Shown here: piece after piece, positions 1 through 6,558 of the stretch
How positions within the stretch are numbered: position 1 is the first letter of the stretch
How the letters are laid out: every line of letters starts with the position of its first letter
DNA from: an uncultured Collinsella sp.
GTDB taxonomy: Bacteria > Actinomycetota > Coriobacteriia > Coriobacteriales > Coriobacteriaceae
Length of the DNA stretch: 9,007 bases
Assembly (NCBI GenBank): GCA_900554495.1
Contig: USHR01000064.1
Location: 1 to 9,007 of the forward strand
Direction of reading: 5' to 3'
Program-made: the position numbers and the translations under genes
The notes under the pieces: generated by a model
What the model saw: the letters and a program-made list of their open reading frames with translations, nothing else
The model's database searches: none
What the model was told of the DNA's origin: nothing

Positions 1-160
1 CGTTGCCGCGCCCCGCAGTGCCCGCTTCCCCCGAGAACAATTATCAGTGCAGGTACAGGGCTTGGACATATCCGGTGGGCTCGGCCTATTCAGTTTTTGC
101 CGCATACTTCCGAAATCTGAGTTCGCAAAGGATGATAGTCGGGGCGTTTGCGCAACATAT
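1..160. other. Intergenic left edge, no supported gene
   Basis: I see no gene here. The minus strand holds a 22-codon frame (158 to 90) starting ATG-TTG, but it has no SD sequence and no family resemblance, so I do not call it. Two 8-base arms (GGACATAT at 64-71 and ATATGTCC at 157-164) form an inverted repeat around about 85 bases, which could mark the edges of a small non-coding repeat unit. It lies beyond the terminator of the activase operon. Confidence 0.4.
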
Positions 161-169
161 GTCCAGTAA

Positions 170-204
170 AAACGGGTGGTAGCCGGTACGGCTACCACCC
201 GTTT
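170..204 (-). terminator. Rho-independent terminator of the tetR-activase operon
   Basis: Fifteen consecutive bases at 170-184 pair perfectly with 190-204, and one more G-C pair closes a 3-base loop. Read on the minus strand, the GC-rich stem ends in a run of five T residues (172 to 168). The stem begins 28 bases after the activase stop codon. Strength, polarity and position all fit an intrinsic terminator for the minus-strand operon. The other polarity also has T residues at 202-204, so some bidirectional action is possible. Confidence 0.9.
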
Positions 205-232
205 GCCTCATATCCAGCCCTAAGCAGGCCGC

Positions 233-3200
233 CTACTTCTTAATGCCGCGTCCCAGGCGCTCAGCGACCGACGCCACGGCACTCTCGTCGACCGAGCCGC
301 AGCTCACACAGCCGTCATGAGCACGCATCTGGCCGGTAACCTCGTCCATCGCGAGCGGTGCCACCTTCTCGAGCTTAAAGCCCTTGCCGGCGCGCATGTT
401 TTCCTTGGCCACGCTGATCATAAGCTTAATACGGTTGAGCTGGTTGACCTCGGACGCGCCGGGGTCGTAGTCCACAGCGACGATGTTGCTCTCGGGGTGC
501 TGACGGCGCAGTTCCTTGATCACGGCCTTACCCACCACGTGGTTGGGCAGGCACGCGAAGGGCTGCGTGCAGATGATGTTGGGCGCACCGTGGTCAATCA
601 GATCGAGCATCTCGGCCGTGAGCAGCCACCCCTCGCCCATGTTGTTGCACACCGAAAGCACCGTACGGGCCTTGTCGGCCATGGTGCCGATGCGCTCAGG
701 CGCCTCAAAGCGGCGAGACTTTTCGAGCATCTCCTCCACCGGCGTGCGCATCCAGTCCACGAGCTTGATGAGCGCCTGCATGCCAGCGCGCGTGGTAGCA
801 GAGCTTCCCAGCTCGTCCTTCTGCAGCTCGGCGTTGCTCATGGAGTACAGGAAGAAGTCGAGCAGGCCCGGCACCACGGCCTCGCAGCCCTCGCGCTCGA
901 TAACGTCGACCACGTGGTTGTTGGCTGTGGGGTGGAACTTGACCAAGATCTCGCCAACCACGCCCACGCGCGGCTTGGTGCCCTCGCCCACGAGCGGCAT
1001 GGTGTCGAACGCGCGGATGGCCTCACGCGCAAGCTTGGTGTAGTTGTGCCTGTTGAACTTAGGCGCCAGCTTGCGGGCGCGCGCCATGTACTCCTCGTAG
1101 AGCGCGTTGGCGGCACCGGGCGTGGCCTCGTACGGGCGGCAACGGTAGAGCATCTGCATCATCACGTCGCCAAAGAGCACCGCGTAGACTGCCTGTTTAA
1201 GCAGCGCCGGCGTCATCTTAAAGCCGGGGTTGTCCTCGCCGAGCGCCACGGCCGAAAGCGAGATCACCGGAATCTCGGGGTGGCCGCTCTCGCGCAGTGC
1301 CTTGCGAATGAGCGCGATGTAGTTGGTGGCACGGCAGCCGCCGCCGGTCTGGCTGATAACCACGGCCGTCTTGGACAGGTCATATCGACCGCTCTCGATG
1401 GCCTCCATAATCTGGCCCGTCACCAGGATCGACGGATAGCAGATGTCGTTGTTCACGTAGCGCAGGCCGGCCTCGACGGCATCGTGGTCGGTCGAGGGCA
1501 GCAGCTCCAAGTTGTAGCCAGCACCACGGAACACCTCTTTGACCAGGTCAAAGTGGATCGGCGCCATCTGCGGGCACAGGATGGTGTAGCCCTCCTCGCG
1601 CATCTGCTCGGTAAAGGGCACCTTGGGCCACGCGGTCGAAGCACTCTCACGCTGCGCCTCAAACGTGTACTTGCGGCTCGCGAACGCGGGGGCATCCGTG
1701 GAGGGCGCCACCGGCGCGGCATCGCCCTGCTCGTAGGCCTCGCCCGCGGCCGTGGCCTCGGCCAAGCGCTCGGCCTCCTGGTCCTTGAGCGCTGCCATGA
1801 GCGAGCGAATACGGATACGCGCGGCGCCCAAGTTGGACACCTCGTCAATCTTGAGCACGGTGTAGATCTTGCCGCTGGCCTCAAGGATTTCCTGCACCTG
1901 GTCGGTAGTCAGGGCATCGAGACCGCAGCCGAAGGAGTTGAGCTGGATCAGGTCCAGGTCGTTGCGCATCGTCACAAAACGGGCGACGGCGTACAGGCGG
2001 CTGTGGTACATCCACTGGTCGACGACGCGAATCGGACGCTCGGGCTTTACCAGATGCGCAAGCGAATCCTCGGTAAAGACCGCAAAGCCAAAGCTCGAGA
2101 TAAGCTCGGGCAGGGCGTGGTTGATCTCGGGGTCGTTATGGTAGGGACGGCCGGCGAGCACAATGCCGTGGCCGCCGTGGTCCTCGACCCACTTAAGAGC
2201 CTCCTCGCCCATGGTCTGGATATCCTCGTGGAAACGCGCATCGGCCTCAAAAGCAGCGTTGACGGCGGCATCGACCTCGGAGCGCGTGATCTTGGGACCG
2301 CGCACGCGACCGCGACCGGCCTCAGCATCGGCCACGCGGTCGACGGCGAGCACCTGGTACAAGCGGCGCTTGAGCTCGGTCTTGTCGTGATAGGGCACAA
2401 ACGGGTACAGGAACTCGATGTTCTGCTCGCGAATCTCGTCGATATTGAGCGCCAGCGCCGTGGGGTAGCTCATGACGATGGGGCAGTTGTAACAGTTACC
2501 GGCGGTCGGGTCCTCCTTGCGCTCCCAGCGCACGCACGGCATCCAGATAAAGTCGACATCGCGGTCGATAAGGTTCATCACATGGCCGTGACTCATCTTT
2601 GCCGGGTAGCACACGCTCTCGGACGGCATGGACTCGATGCCCGCCTGGTAGGTCTTTTTGCTCGACTGGTCGGACAGCTGCACGCTAAAGCCCAGGCGCG
2701 TAAAGAACGCATGCCAGAAGGGGTAGTTCTCGTACATGTTGAGCGCACGGGGGATACCCACGGTACCACGCGGGGCCTCGTCGGGGCTCAACACCTCGCG
2801 GTTAAAGAGCAGCTCGTTTTTCTTTTTGAAGAGGTTGGGGGCCTCGGTCTTCTGCTTTTTGTGGCCGGCACCCTTCTCGCAGCGGTTACCGGTAATGAAG
2901 CGCCTGCCGCCGCCAAAATCGTTGACGGTGAGCTGGCAGTTGTTGGAGCAACGGCCGCAGCGGACATGCTTTTGTGTCACGGTGAGGTGCGCGATGTCCT
3001 CGGCCGAAAGGATGGTCGAGGTGCCGTCGGCGCCGGCGCGATCGCGGGCGAGCAGGGCCGCACCGTAGGCGCCCATGCAGCCGGCGATGTCGGGGCGCAC
3101 GGCATGAACGCCCGTGAGCTGCTCAAACGCGCGCAGTGTGGCATCGGACATAAAGGTGCCGCCCTGGACGATCACCTGGTTGCCGATCTCCTTGGGGTCG

Positions 3201-5020
3201 CGCAGCTTAATGACCTTGAATAGGGCATTCTTGATGACGGAATAGGACAGGCCGGCCGCGATGTCGCCCACCGTGGCGCCTTCCTTTTGCGCCTGCTTGA
3301 CGCGCGAGTTCATAAAGACCGTGCAGCGACTTCCCAGGTCGACCGGGGCCTTGGCATGGATGGCGGCATCGGCGAACGCGCGCACGTCCATGTTCATAGA
3401 CACGGCGAAGCTCTCGATAAAGCTGCCGCAGCCCGACGAGCAGGCCTCGTTGAGCATGATGTGCTCGATGACGCCGTCCTTCACGCGCAGGCATTTCATG
3501 TCCTGGCCGCCGATGTCCAGAATGAACTCGACGCCGGGCAGGAACGCCTTGGCGCCGCGCAGGTGCGCGACGGTCTCGATCTCGCCGGAATCGGCCTTGA
3601 GGGCCTCGATGAGCAGTGCCTCGCCGTAGCCCGTGGTAGTCACGTGGCCGATAGTGCAGCCGGCGGGGATGTGGTTGTAGAAATCGGCCATGATGACCTT
3701 GGCCGTGCCCAGGATGTCGCCGTTGTTGTTGCCGTACCAGGTGTGCAGCAGCTGACCGTCCTCGCCCACGAGCGCGGCCTTCATGGTGGTGGAGCCGGCG
3801 TCGATGCCGATGAACACGCGGCCGGTGTAGCCGTCGAGCTTGCCCTTGGGGACGACTTCCTGGTCGTGGCGGGTCTTGAACTCGGCAAAGTCCTCGTCGG
3901 TGGCAAAGAGCGGATCCAGGCGCTCGACCTCGGCACCCTGTGTGTCACCCAAGCTGTCGATGGCATCGATGAGCTGCGGGAACGTGCTGAGCTTGTTGGA
4001 CTCGTGCGCCATGGCGGCGCCGCTCGCCACAAACAGGTGAGCGTTTTGGGGCACAATGCGGTGCTCCTCGTCCAGGTTGAGCGTGAGGTAGAAGCGGTGG
4101 CGCAGCTCGGAGAGATACTGCAGCGGGCCGCCCAGGAAGGCGACGTTGCCGCGGATGGGACGGCCGCATGCCAGGCCCGAGATGGTCTGGGTCACGACGG
4201 CCTGGAAGATGGAGGCAGCCACGTCCTCGGGGCGGGCGCCCTCGTTGAGCAGCGGCTGCACGTCGGTCTTGGCAAAAACGCCGCAGCGACTGGCGATGGG
4301 ATAGATGGTGGTGGCGTTGGCCGCGAGCTCGTTGAGGCCGCTGGCATCGGTGTGCAGCAGGGTTGCCATCTGGTCGATGAACGCGCCCGTACCGCCGGCG
4401 CAGGTGCCGTTCATGCGCTGCTCGATGCCGTTGTCGAAGTAGATGATCTTGGCGTCCTCGCCGCCCAACTCGATGGCGACATCGGTGGCCGGGATGAGGG
4501 TCTCGACGGCACGCTTGCTGGCGATGACCTCCTGGACAAACTCCAGGTCGAGCCACTGGGACAGCAGCAGGCCGCCCGAGCCGGTAATGGCACAGGTCAT
4601 TTGGGCAGCCGGCAGCACGGTCGCAGCACCCTCGAACAAGTCGCGGGCGCAGGCACGGACGTCGGTGTGGTGGCGCTGGTACTTGGCGTAGACAATCTGG
4701 TTGTCGTCGTTGAGCACGGCGAGCTTAACGGTGGTGGAGCCCACGTCAATGCCCAGGTGCAGGCTGCCGCGGGCGTTCTCGGGGTTGAAGATCGCGCCTT
4801 CGGGGGCGTGGGCGGCGGTGACAGCTACGGGCTCAGCGGCGGTGGCGGGCTCGCTAGCGACGGACGTCTCCCCTGCCGCGTTCTTGGCATCGGCAACTGC
4901 CTCGGCAACTTTCTCGGCAGCCGCGGTCGCGGCCTTCTGCGCGGCGTCCACCACGGCGGGCGCGGCCTCGCGTGCGGCAGCAACCACACGGTCTTTAATG
5001 CCCTCGACGAGTTTGCTCAT
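233..5020 (-). CDS. Giant acyl-CoA dehydratase activase-related protein (two BcrA/BadF ATPase domains, DUF2229, HgdB-like)
   Basis: This 1595-residue protein joins parts related to the activator (HgdC type) and dehydratase component of 2-hydroxyacyl-CoA dehydratases. Residues 1-85 are an Ala-rich, charged, low-complexity head. ATPase domain 1 (about 86-345) has GIDVGSTTVK at 90-99 and the two cysteines that bind the bridging [4Fe-4S] cluster in activases: C207 in NGTCAGGTG and C246 in SRCGVF. Domain 2 (about 401-660) repeats this with GIDAGSTTMK at 405-414, C527 and C566. A four-cysteine cluster follows (C688, C691, C695, C713), then a DUF2229-like region from about 751 and HgdB-like regions with CYP motifs (804, 1194), QTGGGC (1224-1229), C1484/C1490 and a terminal CVSC (1571-1574). 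ATP-driven low-potential electron transfer is known for activases; the substrate here is unknown. The ATG start has GAGGAG at 5026-5031 and follows tetR by 11 bases. It is probably cytoplasmic. Confidence 0.93.
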   Translation of the reverse strand: MSKLVEGIKDRVVAAAREAAPAVVDAAQKAATAAAEKVAEAVADAKNAAGETSVASEPATAAEPVAVTAAHAPEGAIFNPENARGSLHLGIDVGSTTVKLAVLNDDNQIVYAKYQRHHTDVRACARDLFEGAATVLPAAQMTCAITGSGGLLLSQWLDLEFVQEVIASKRAVETLIPATDVAIELGGEDAKIIYFDNGIEQRMNGTCAGGTGAFIDQMATLLHTDASGLNELAANATTIYPIASRCGVFAKTDVQPLLNEGARPEDVAASIFQAVVTQTISGLACGRPIRGNVAFLGGPLQYLSELRHRFYLTLNLDEEHRIVPQNAHLFVASGAAMAHESNKLSTFPQLIDAIDSLGDTQGAEVERLDPLFATDEDFAEFKTRHDQEVVPKGKLDGYTGRVFIGIDAGSTTMKAALVGEDGQLLHTWYGNNNGDILGTAKVIMADFYNHIPAGCTIGHVTTTGYGEALLIEALKADSGEIETVAHLRGAKAFLPGVEFILDIGGQDMKCLRVKDGVIEHIMLNEACSSGCGSFIESFAVSMNMDVRAFADAAIHAKAPVDLGSRCTVFMNSRVKQAQKEGATVGDIAAGLSYSVIKNALFKVIKLRDPKEIGNQVIVQGGTFMSDATLRAFEQLTGVHAVRPDIAGCMGAYGAALLARDRAGADGTSTILSAEDIAHLTVTQKHVRCGRCSNNCQLTVNDFGGGRRFITGNRCEKGAGHKKQKTEAPNLFKKKNELLFNREVLSPDEAPRGTVGIPRALNMYENYPFWHAFFTRLGFSVQLSDQSSKKTYQAGIESMPSESVCYPAKMSHGHVMNLIDRDVDFIWMPCVRWERKEDPTAGNCYNCPIVMSYPTALALNIDEIREQNIEFLYPFVPYHDKTELKRRLYQVLAVDRVADAEAGRGRVRGPKITRSEVDAAVNAAFEADARFHEDIQTMGEEALKWVEDHGGHGIVLAGRPYHNDPEINHALPELISSFGFAVFTEDSLAHLVKPERPIRVVDQWMYHSRLYAVARFVTMRNDLDLIQLNSFGCGLDALTTDQVQEILEASGKIYTVLKIDEVSNLGAARIRIRSLMAALKDQEAERLAEATAAGEAYEQGDAAPVAPSTDAPAFASRKYTFEAQRESASTAWPKVPFTEQMREEGYTILCPQMAPIHFDLVKEVFRGAGYNLELLPSTDHDAVEAGLRYVNNDICYPSILVTGQIMEAIESGRYDLSKTAVVISQTGGGCRATNYIALIRKALRESGHPEIPVISLSAVALGEDNPGFKMTPALLKQAVYAVLFGDVMMQMLYRCRPYEATPGAANALYEEYMARARKLAPKFNRHNYTKLAREAIRAFDTMPLVGEGTKPRVGVVGEILVKFHPTANNHVVDVIEREGCEAVVPGLLDFFLYSMSNAELQKDELGSSATTRAGMQALIKLVDWMRTPVEEMLEKSRRFEAPERIGTMADKARTVLSVCNNMGEGWLLTAEMLDLIDHGAPNIICTQPFACLPNHVVGKAVIKELRRQHPESNIVAVDYDPGASEVNQLNRIKLMISVAKENMRAGKGFKLEKVAPLAMDEVTGQMRAHDGCVSCGSVDESAVASVAERLGRGIKK

Positions 5021-5031
5021 TGTCTCTCCTC

Positions 5032-5742
5032 TTAGTTGTTGGACTCGACGGTTGCGGTGCTGTCGACCGCGTCCTCGAGCTGCAGATTCAATAGCTTCAT
5101 GCCGTATTCCGGCACGTTGATATCGATGGGTTGGCCATACAGGTCACCAGGGCGTACAAAAGCGAGCACCGTCATAATGCGCGCCATGGCCTCGGGCGAT
5201 TCGGTGAGCCCACGCTCAAACCAGCGCTGAATCATGCCGACCTCGGCACTCACGACGTAGGTGACGTAGTAGTCAAAGAACGTGCCCAGCGCCAGACCCA
5301 AAATGCCCGTCTGCGCACGCGGCACCACAGCCTCACGCGCGGTGTCGATGATCCTTTTAATGAAGGCCTGGTCGCCGCCCGGACCCAGCAGCGCACCGAT
5401 TAAGTCGCGGTTGGCCGCAAGATAACGCAGCAGCTCAACCGAACCGGGCGCCGGCTCGAGCTCATCGATGTTGTGATAGAGATCGGGCAGCTGAGCTGCG
5501 GTGATGAGCTCAATGCGCTCACGAATCTCGGCCAGCAAGCCGTCCTCGATTTGATTGATAAAGTCGGGGATATCGCGGTAATGCGAATAGAACGTGCGGC
5601 GCGTAAGGCCGGCACGCTCGGTGAGTGACGCGACATTAATGCGCGAAAGGTCGCCGCTTTCGGCAAGCTCGCTGGCAAGTGCCTGGCGAAGGGCACGCTG
5701 CGAGCGAAGGGACCGGCGATCGCATTTCTCGAGCTGGGACAA
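5032..5742 (-). CDS. TetR/AcrR-family transcriptional regulator
   Basis: This 236-residue protein is a DNA-binding repressor of TetR type. The N-terminal helix-turn-helix covers about residues 34-58 (ASLTERAGLTRRTFYSHY at 38-55), with the characteristic T-R-R-T-F-Y-x-H-Y end of the recognition helix. The C-terminal half contains FDYYVTYVVSAEVGMIQRWF (156-175), which resembles the DhaS-like TetR_C_8 ligand/dimer domain. The start is TTG: an in-frame TAA lies only four codons upstream, no ATG is available near the N-terminus, and AAGGAGGA sits 3 bases before the TTG. It is co-transcribed with, and 11 bases ahead of, the activase gene, so it most likely controls that gene and itself. The tail after about residue 205 is not part of the core fold. 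The ligand is unknown. Confidence 0.93.
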   Translation of the reverse strand: MSQLEKCDRRSLRSQRALRQALASELAESGDLSRINVASLTERAGLTRRTFYSHYRDIPDFINQIEDGLLAEIRERIELITAAQLPDLYHNIDELEPAPGSVELLRYLAANRDLIGALLGPGGDQAFIKRIIDTAREAVVPRAQTGILGLALGTFFDYYVTYVVSAEVGMIQRWFERGLTESPEAMARIMTVLAFVRPGDLYGQPIDINVPEYGMKLLNLQLEDAVDSTATVESNN

Positions 5743-5763
5743 GCGTCCTCCTTGTTACTCAGC

Positions 5764-5816
5764 CTGTGCGCTATTGCACAGTGCGAGTATTATTGCACAC
5801 CGTGTGTATCAACACG
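5764..5816 (-). promoter_or_regulatory. Candidate TetR operator region upstream of the regulator
   Basis: The inverted repeat CTGTGC-N6-GCACAG (5764-5781) is followed by the palindrome CACAC-C-GTGTG (5796-5806), which overlaps CGTGT-N6-ACACG (5801-5816). TATTGCACA occurs twice (5772-5780 and 5791-5799) exactly 19 bases apart, about two helical turns. The cluster begins 22 bases upstream of the TTG start, where a promoter should be. TTGATA (5812-5807, minus) could be a -35, but I see no convincing -10 at the right spacing. Autoregulation through this cluster is inferred. Confidence 0.55.
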
Positions 5817-5829
5817 TAAAGGCAATATT

Positions 5830-5868
5830 TGGGATGTGGCGAAGGGACAGTTCCTTTGTCACAACCCA
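5830..5868. repeat. REP-like imperfect hairpin, copy 1
   Basis: The two 19-base arms are centred on A5849. They have one true mismatch (5834/5864) and three G-T pairs (5846/5852, 5841/5857, 5839/5859). The core is AAGGGACAGTTCCTTTG. It shares this core with two other hairpins in the same gene-poor stretch. Palindromes of this sort are typical of REP/RAYT-type or small non-autonomous elements, but no transposase gene is in the window. Confidence 0.75.
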
Positions 5869-5894
5869 CCTGGCTTTTGGAGCGGCATTACCGA

Positions 5895-5923
5895 TTGTCC
5901 AAAATGTCATTCGTGGGTAGAAT
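5895..5923 (+). promoter_or_regulatory. Candidate plus-strand promoter facing the small-peptide gene
   Basis: TTGTCC (5895-5900) and TAGAAT (5918-5923) are separated by 17 bases, matching the sigma-70-type consensus at 4/6 and 5/6 positions. A transcript starting near 5930 would run into the 3' end of the minus-strand peptide gene ending at 5992. It could therefore make an antisense RNA. The match is good, but promoter-like hexamers also occur by chance. Confidence 0.35.
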
Positions 5924-5929
5924 AATGTC

Positions 5930-6013
5930 GACGGCAGCCCAAGTTCTGCAAAGCTGGGCAGCGCCGTTGTTTGCATTAGGGGGTCAACGCCTTAGCGGCG
6001 GCGACCCCTTCTG
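5930..6013 (+). ncRNA. Hypothetical antisense RNA overlapping the 3' end of the small-peptide gene
   Basis: Downstream of the candidate plus-strand promoter are two stem-loops. The first is at 5931-5967 (ACGGC/GCCGT outer stem, GCCCA/TGGGC inner stem) followed by TTGTTT. The second is at 5980-6008 followed by TTCTGTT. An RNA ending after the second hairpin would be about 80 nt and would overlap the last ~22 bases of the 41-codon gene. This matches the layout of 3'-overlapping antitoxin RNAs such as RatA of Bacillus subtilis. It is inferred from layout only; no expression evidence is available. Confidence 0.25.
5980..6008. terminator. Stem-loop at the 3' end of the small-peptide gene
   Basis: GGGGTC (5980-5985) pairs with GACCCC (6003-6008), and CGCC (5988-5991) pairs with GGCG (5997-6000), with a 2x2 internal mismatch. 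The stop codon of the small gene (5992-5994) lies in the terminal loop. On the minus strand no T tract follows. On the plus strand TTCTGTT follows, so termination fits the plus direction slightly better. It may also protect the mRNA 3' end. Confidence 0.45.
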
Positions 6014-6117
6014 TTGCGCTTCGAACGCTGCTTGAGTGCCTCGGAAAGGCCGACAAGCGCCGTGAAGAACGAGACCAAAGCGGTCAGAAGTCTCACGAAA
6101 TCAATCAAATCGGTCAT
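5992..6117 (-). CDS. 41-residue hydrophobic peptide with Arg-rich tail; type I toxin-like candidate
   Basis: The frame reads MTDLIDFVRLLTALV (1-15), then a second hydrophobic part to about residue 25, then SEALKQ (25-30) and a basic tail ending GRRR (38-41). Residues 4-24 can form one membrane-spanning or amphipathic helix; ten of the last fifteen residues are Lys or Arg. Size and layout resemble SOS-induced TisB and other type I toxins, but I claim architecture only, not homology. GGAGGTGAT (6130-6122) gives an 8-base spacing from GGAGG to this ATG. An in-frame ATG two codons earlier (6123) overlaps the SD region and is too close. The gene stands alone in the accessory stretch, with its own promoter and a LexA-like box. 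A small holin-like or regulatory membrane peptide is the alternative. Confidence 0.72.
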   Translation of the reverse strand: MTDLIDFVRLLTALVSFFTALVGLSEALKQRSKRNRRGRRR

Positions 6118-6125
6118 GGGCATCA

Positions 6126-6143
6126 CCTCCCATCAGATGGAGG
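6126..6143 (-). promoter_or_regulatory. Hairpin sequestering the SD of the small-peptide mRNA
   Basis: In the minus-strand transcript CCUCC (6143-6139) pairs with the SD GGAGG (6130-6126). Two more A-U pairs (6138/6132, 6137/6133) close a 3-base CUG loop, with one bulged G (6131). All five bases of the SD core are buried. Translation inhibition by 5' structure is usual for type I toxin mRNAs such as tisB. Only the pairing is seen; the regulatory role is inferred. Confidence 0.5.
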
Positions 6144-6181
6144 GCGTTGCCCGGCACATGGAACTGCCGCCAACAGTATCA

Positions 6182-6211
6182 ATTCTATCAAAGCGCAGTT
6201 AGATATGCGAA
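6182..6211 (-). promoter_or_regulatory. Promoter of the small-peptide gene (extended -10)
   Basis: On the minus strand TGATAGAAT (6190-6182) is an extended -10 (TGN plus TAGAAT, 5/6). TTCGCA (6211-6206) lies 18 bases upstream and matches the -35 consensus at 4/6. The predicted start near 6175 gives a leader of about 58 nt that contains the SD hairpin. The -35 lies inside the LexA-like box. Confidence 0.55.
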
Positions 6212-6221
6212 TGTTTGTTCG
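6208..6221. promoter_or_regulatory. LexA/DinR-like SOS box
   Basis: The minus strand reads CGAACAAACATTCG. It fits the gram-positive DinR/LexA consensus CGAACRNRYGTTYG at 13 of 14 positions; the single departure is A for G at position 10. Flanking AT bases extend the imperfect dyad. The site overlaps the -35 of the small-peptide promoter, where a bound repressor would block it. Which box LexA uses in this organism is not known from the window, and a single near-match can occur by chance. Confidence 0.5.
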
Positions 6222-6237
6222 TATTTCAGAAGATCGG

Positions 6238-6282
6238 AGCTCGGTTACGGCGAAGGAACAGTTCCTTTGCCGTACCCGAGCT
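6238..6282. repeat. REP-like imperfect hairpin, copy 2
   Basis: The 22-base arms are centred on A6260, with one mismatch (6245/6275) and one G-T pair (6252/6268). The core GAAGGAACAGTTCCTTTG matches copy 1 closely. The outer stem (AGCTCGG/CCGAGCT) differs from the other copies, so the arms have co-varied while the core stayed the same. Confidence 0.78.
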
Positions 6283-6294
6283 TGTCGCCGAACT

Positions 6295-6517
6295 GCCACC
6301 TACATTTTTCGAGTTATTCGGCCACGCTGCTAGTTCTGTATAAATGCACCGCCGGGATTATCTGAGGGTTTTTGTCCTTATTTGAGCGCATACATGCCCA
6401 TTTGCGCACTTACGACACCGAATCAAACACCATTAGAGGTATGAATGTTCCCGAGAGGGCATCTTTAGCCATTTAACGACCTCCGACAGGCCGAATAACT
6501 CGAAATTTGTTGGTGGC
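6295..6517. mobile_element. MITE-like segment with 29-bp inverted repeats
   Basis: Bases 6295-6323 and 6489-6517 are inverted copies of each other over 29 bases with three mismatches, all in the AT-rich middle. The shared inner block is CGAGTTATTCGGCC. The repeats enclose 165 AT-richer bases without a transposase. This size and structure suit a miniature inverted-repeat element, or two inverted fragments of a dispersed intergenic repeat. I see no clear target-site duplication at the outer ends. No gene of normal length fits between 6118 and 6588. Confidence 0.55.
6410..6472 (-). CDS. Possible 20-residue peptide inside the inverted-repeat segment
   Basis: ATG at 6472 is preceded by GGAGG (6484-6480) at an ideal 7-base spacing. 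It opens a 20-codon frame beginning MAKDALSGTF and ending in TAA. The peptide has a short hydrophobic middle and no family resemblance that I recognise. The good SD is the only reason to list it. It may be a leader peptide, or the beheaded start of an ORF captured by the repeat. Confidence 0.25.
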   Translation of the reverse strand: MAKDALSGTFIPLMVFDSVS

Positions 6518-6558
6518 GAAAGCGAGACAGTCCTATACGCCAAAAGCCGGCATCTCCC

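Noticed and set aside
90..158. 22-codon minus-strand frame at the left edge
   Set aside because: It has no SD and no family resemblance, and the only nearby signal is the operon terminator; more likely part of a non-coding repeat.
317..3223. 968-codon plus-strand open frame
   Set aside because: It lies wholly antisense to the activase, its translation has no domain pattern, and it is rich in His, Arg, Leu and Val as expected from reading GC-rich codons backwards.
3287..5035. 582-codon plus-strand open frame
   Set aside because: It is an antisense shadow of the activase N-terminal half, Gly/Val/Ala/Asp-rich with no motif and no SD.
5808..5909. 33-codon minus-strand frame through hairpin copy 1
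   Set aside because: It has no SD, and its frame runs through the hairpin and into the operator region; it looks like chance readthrough of a repeat.
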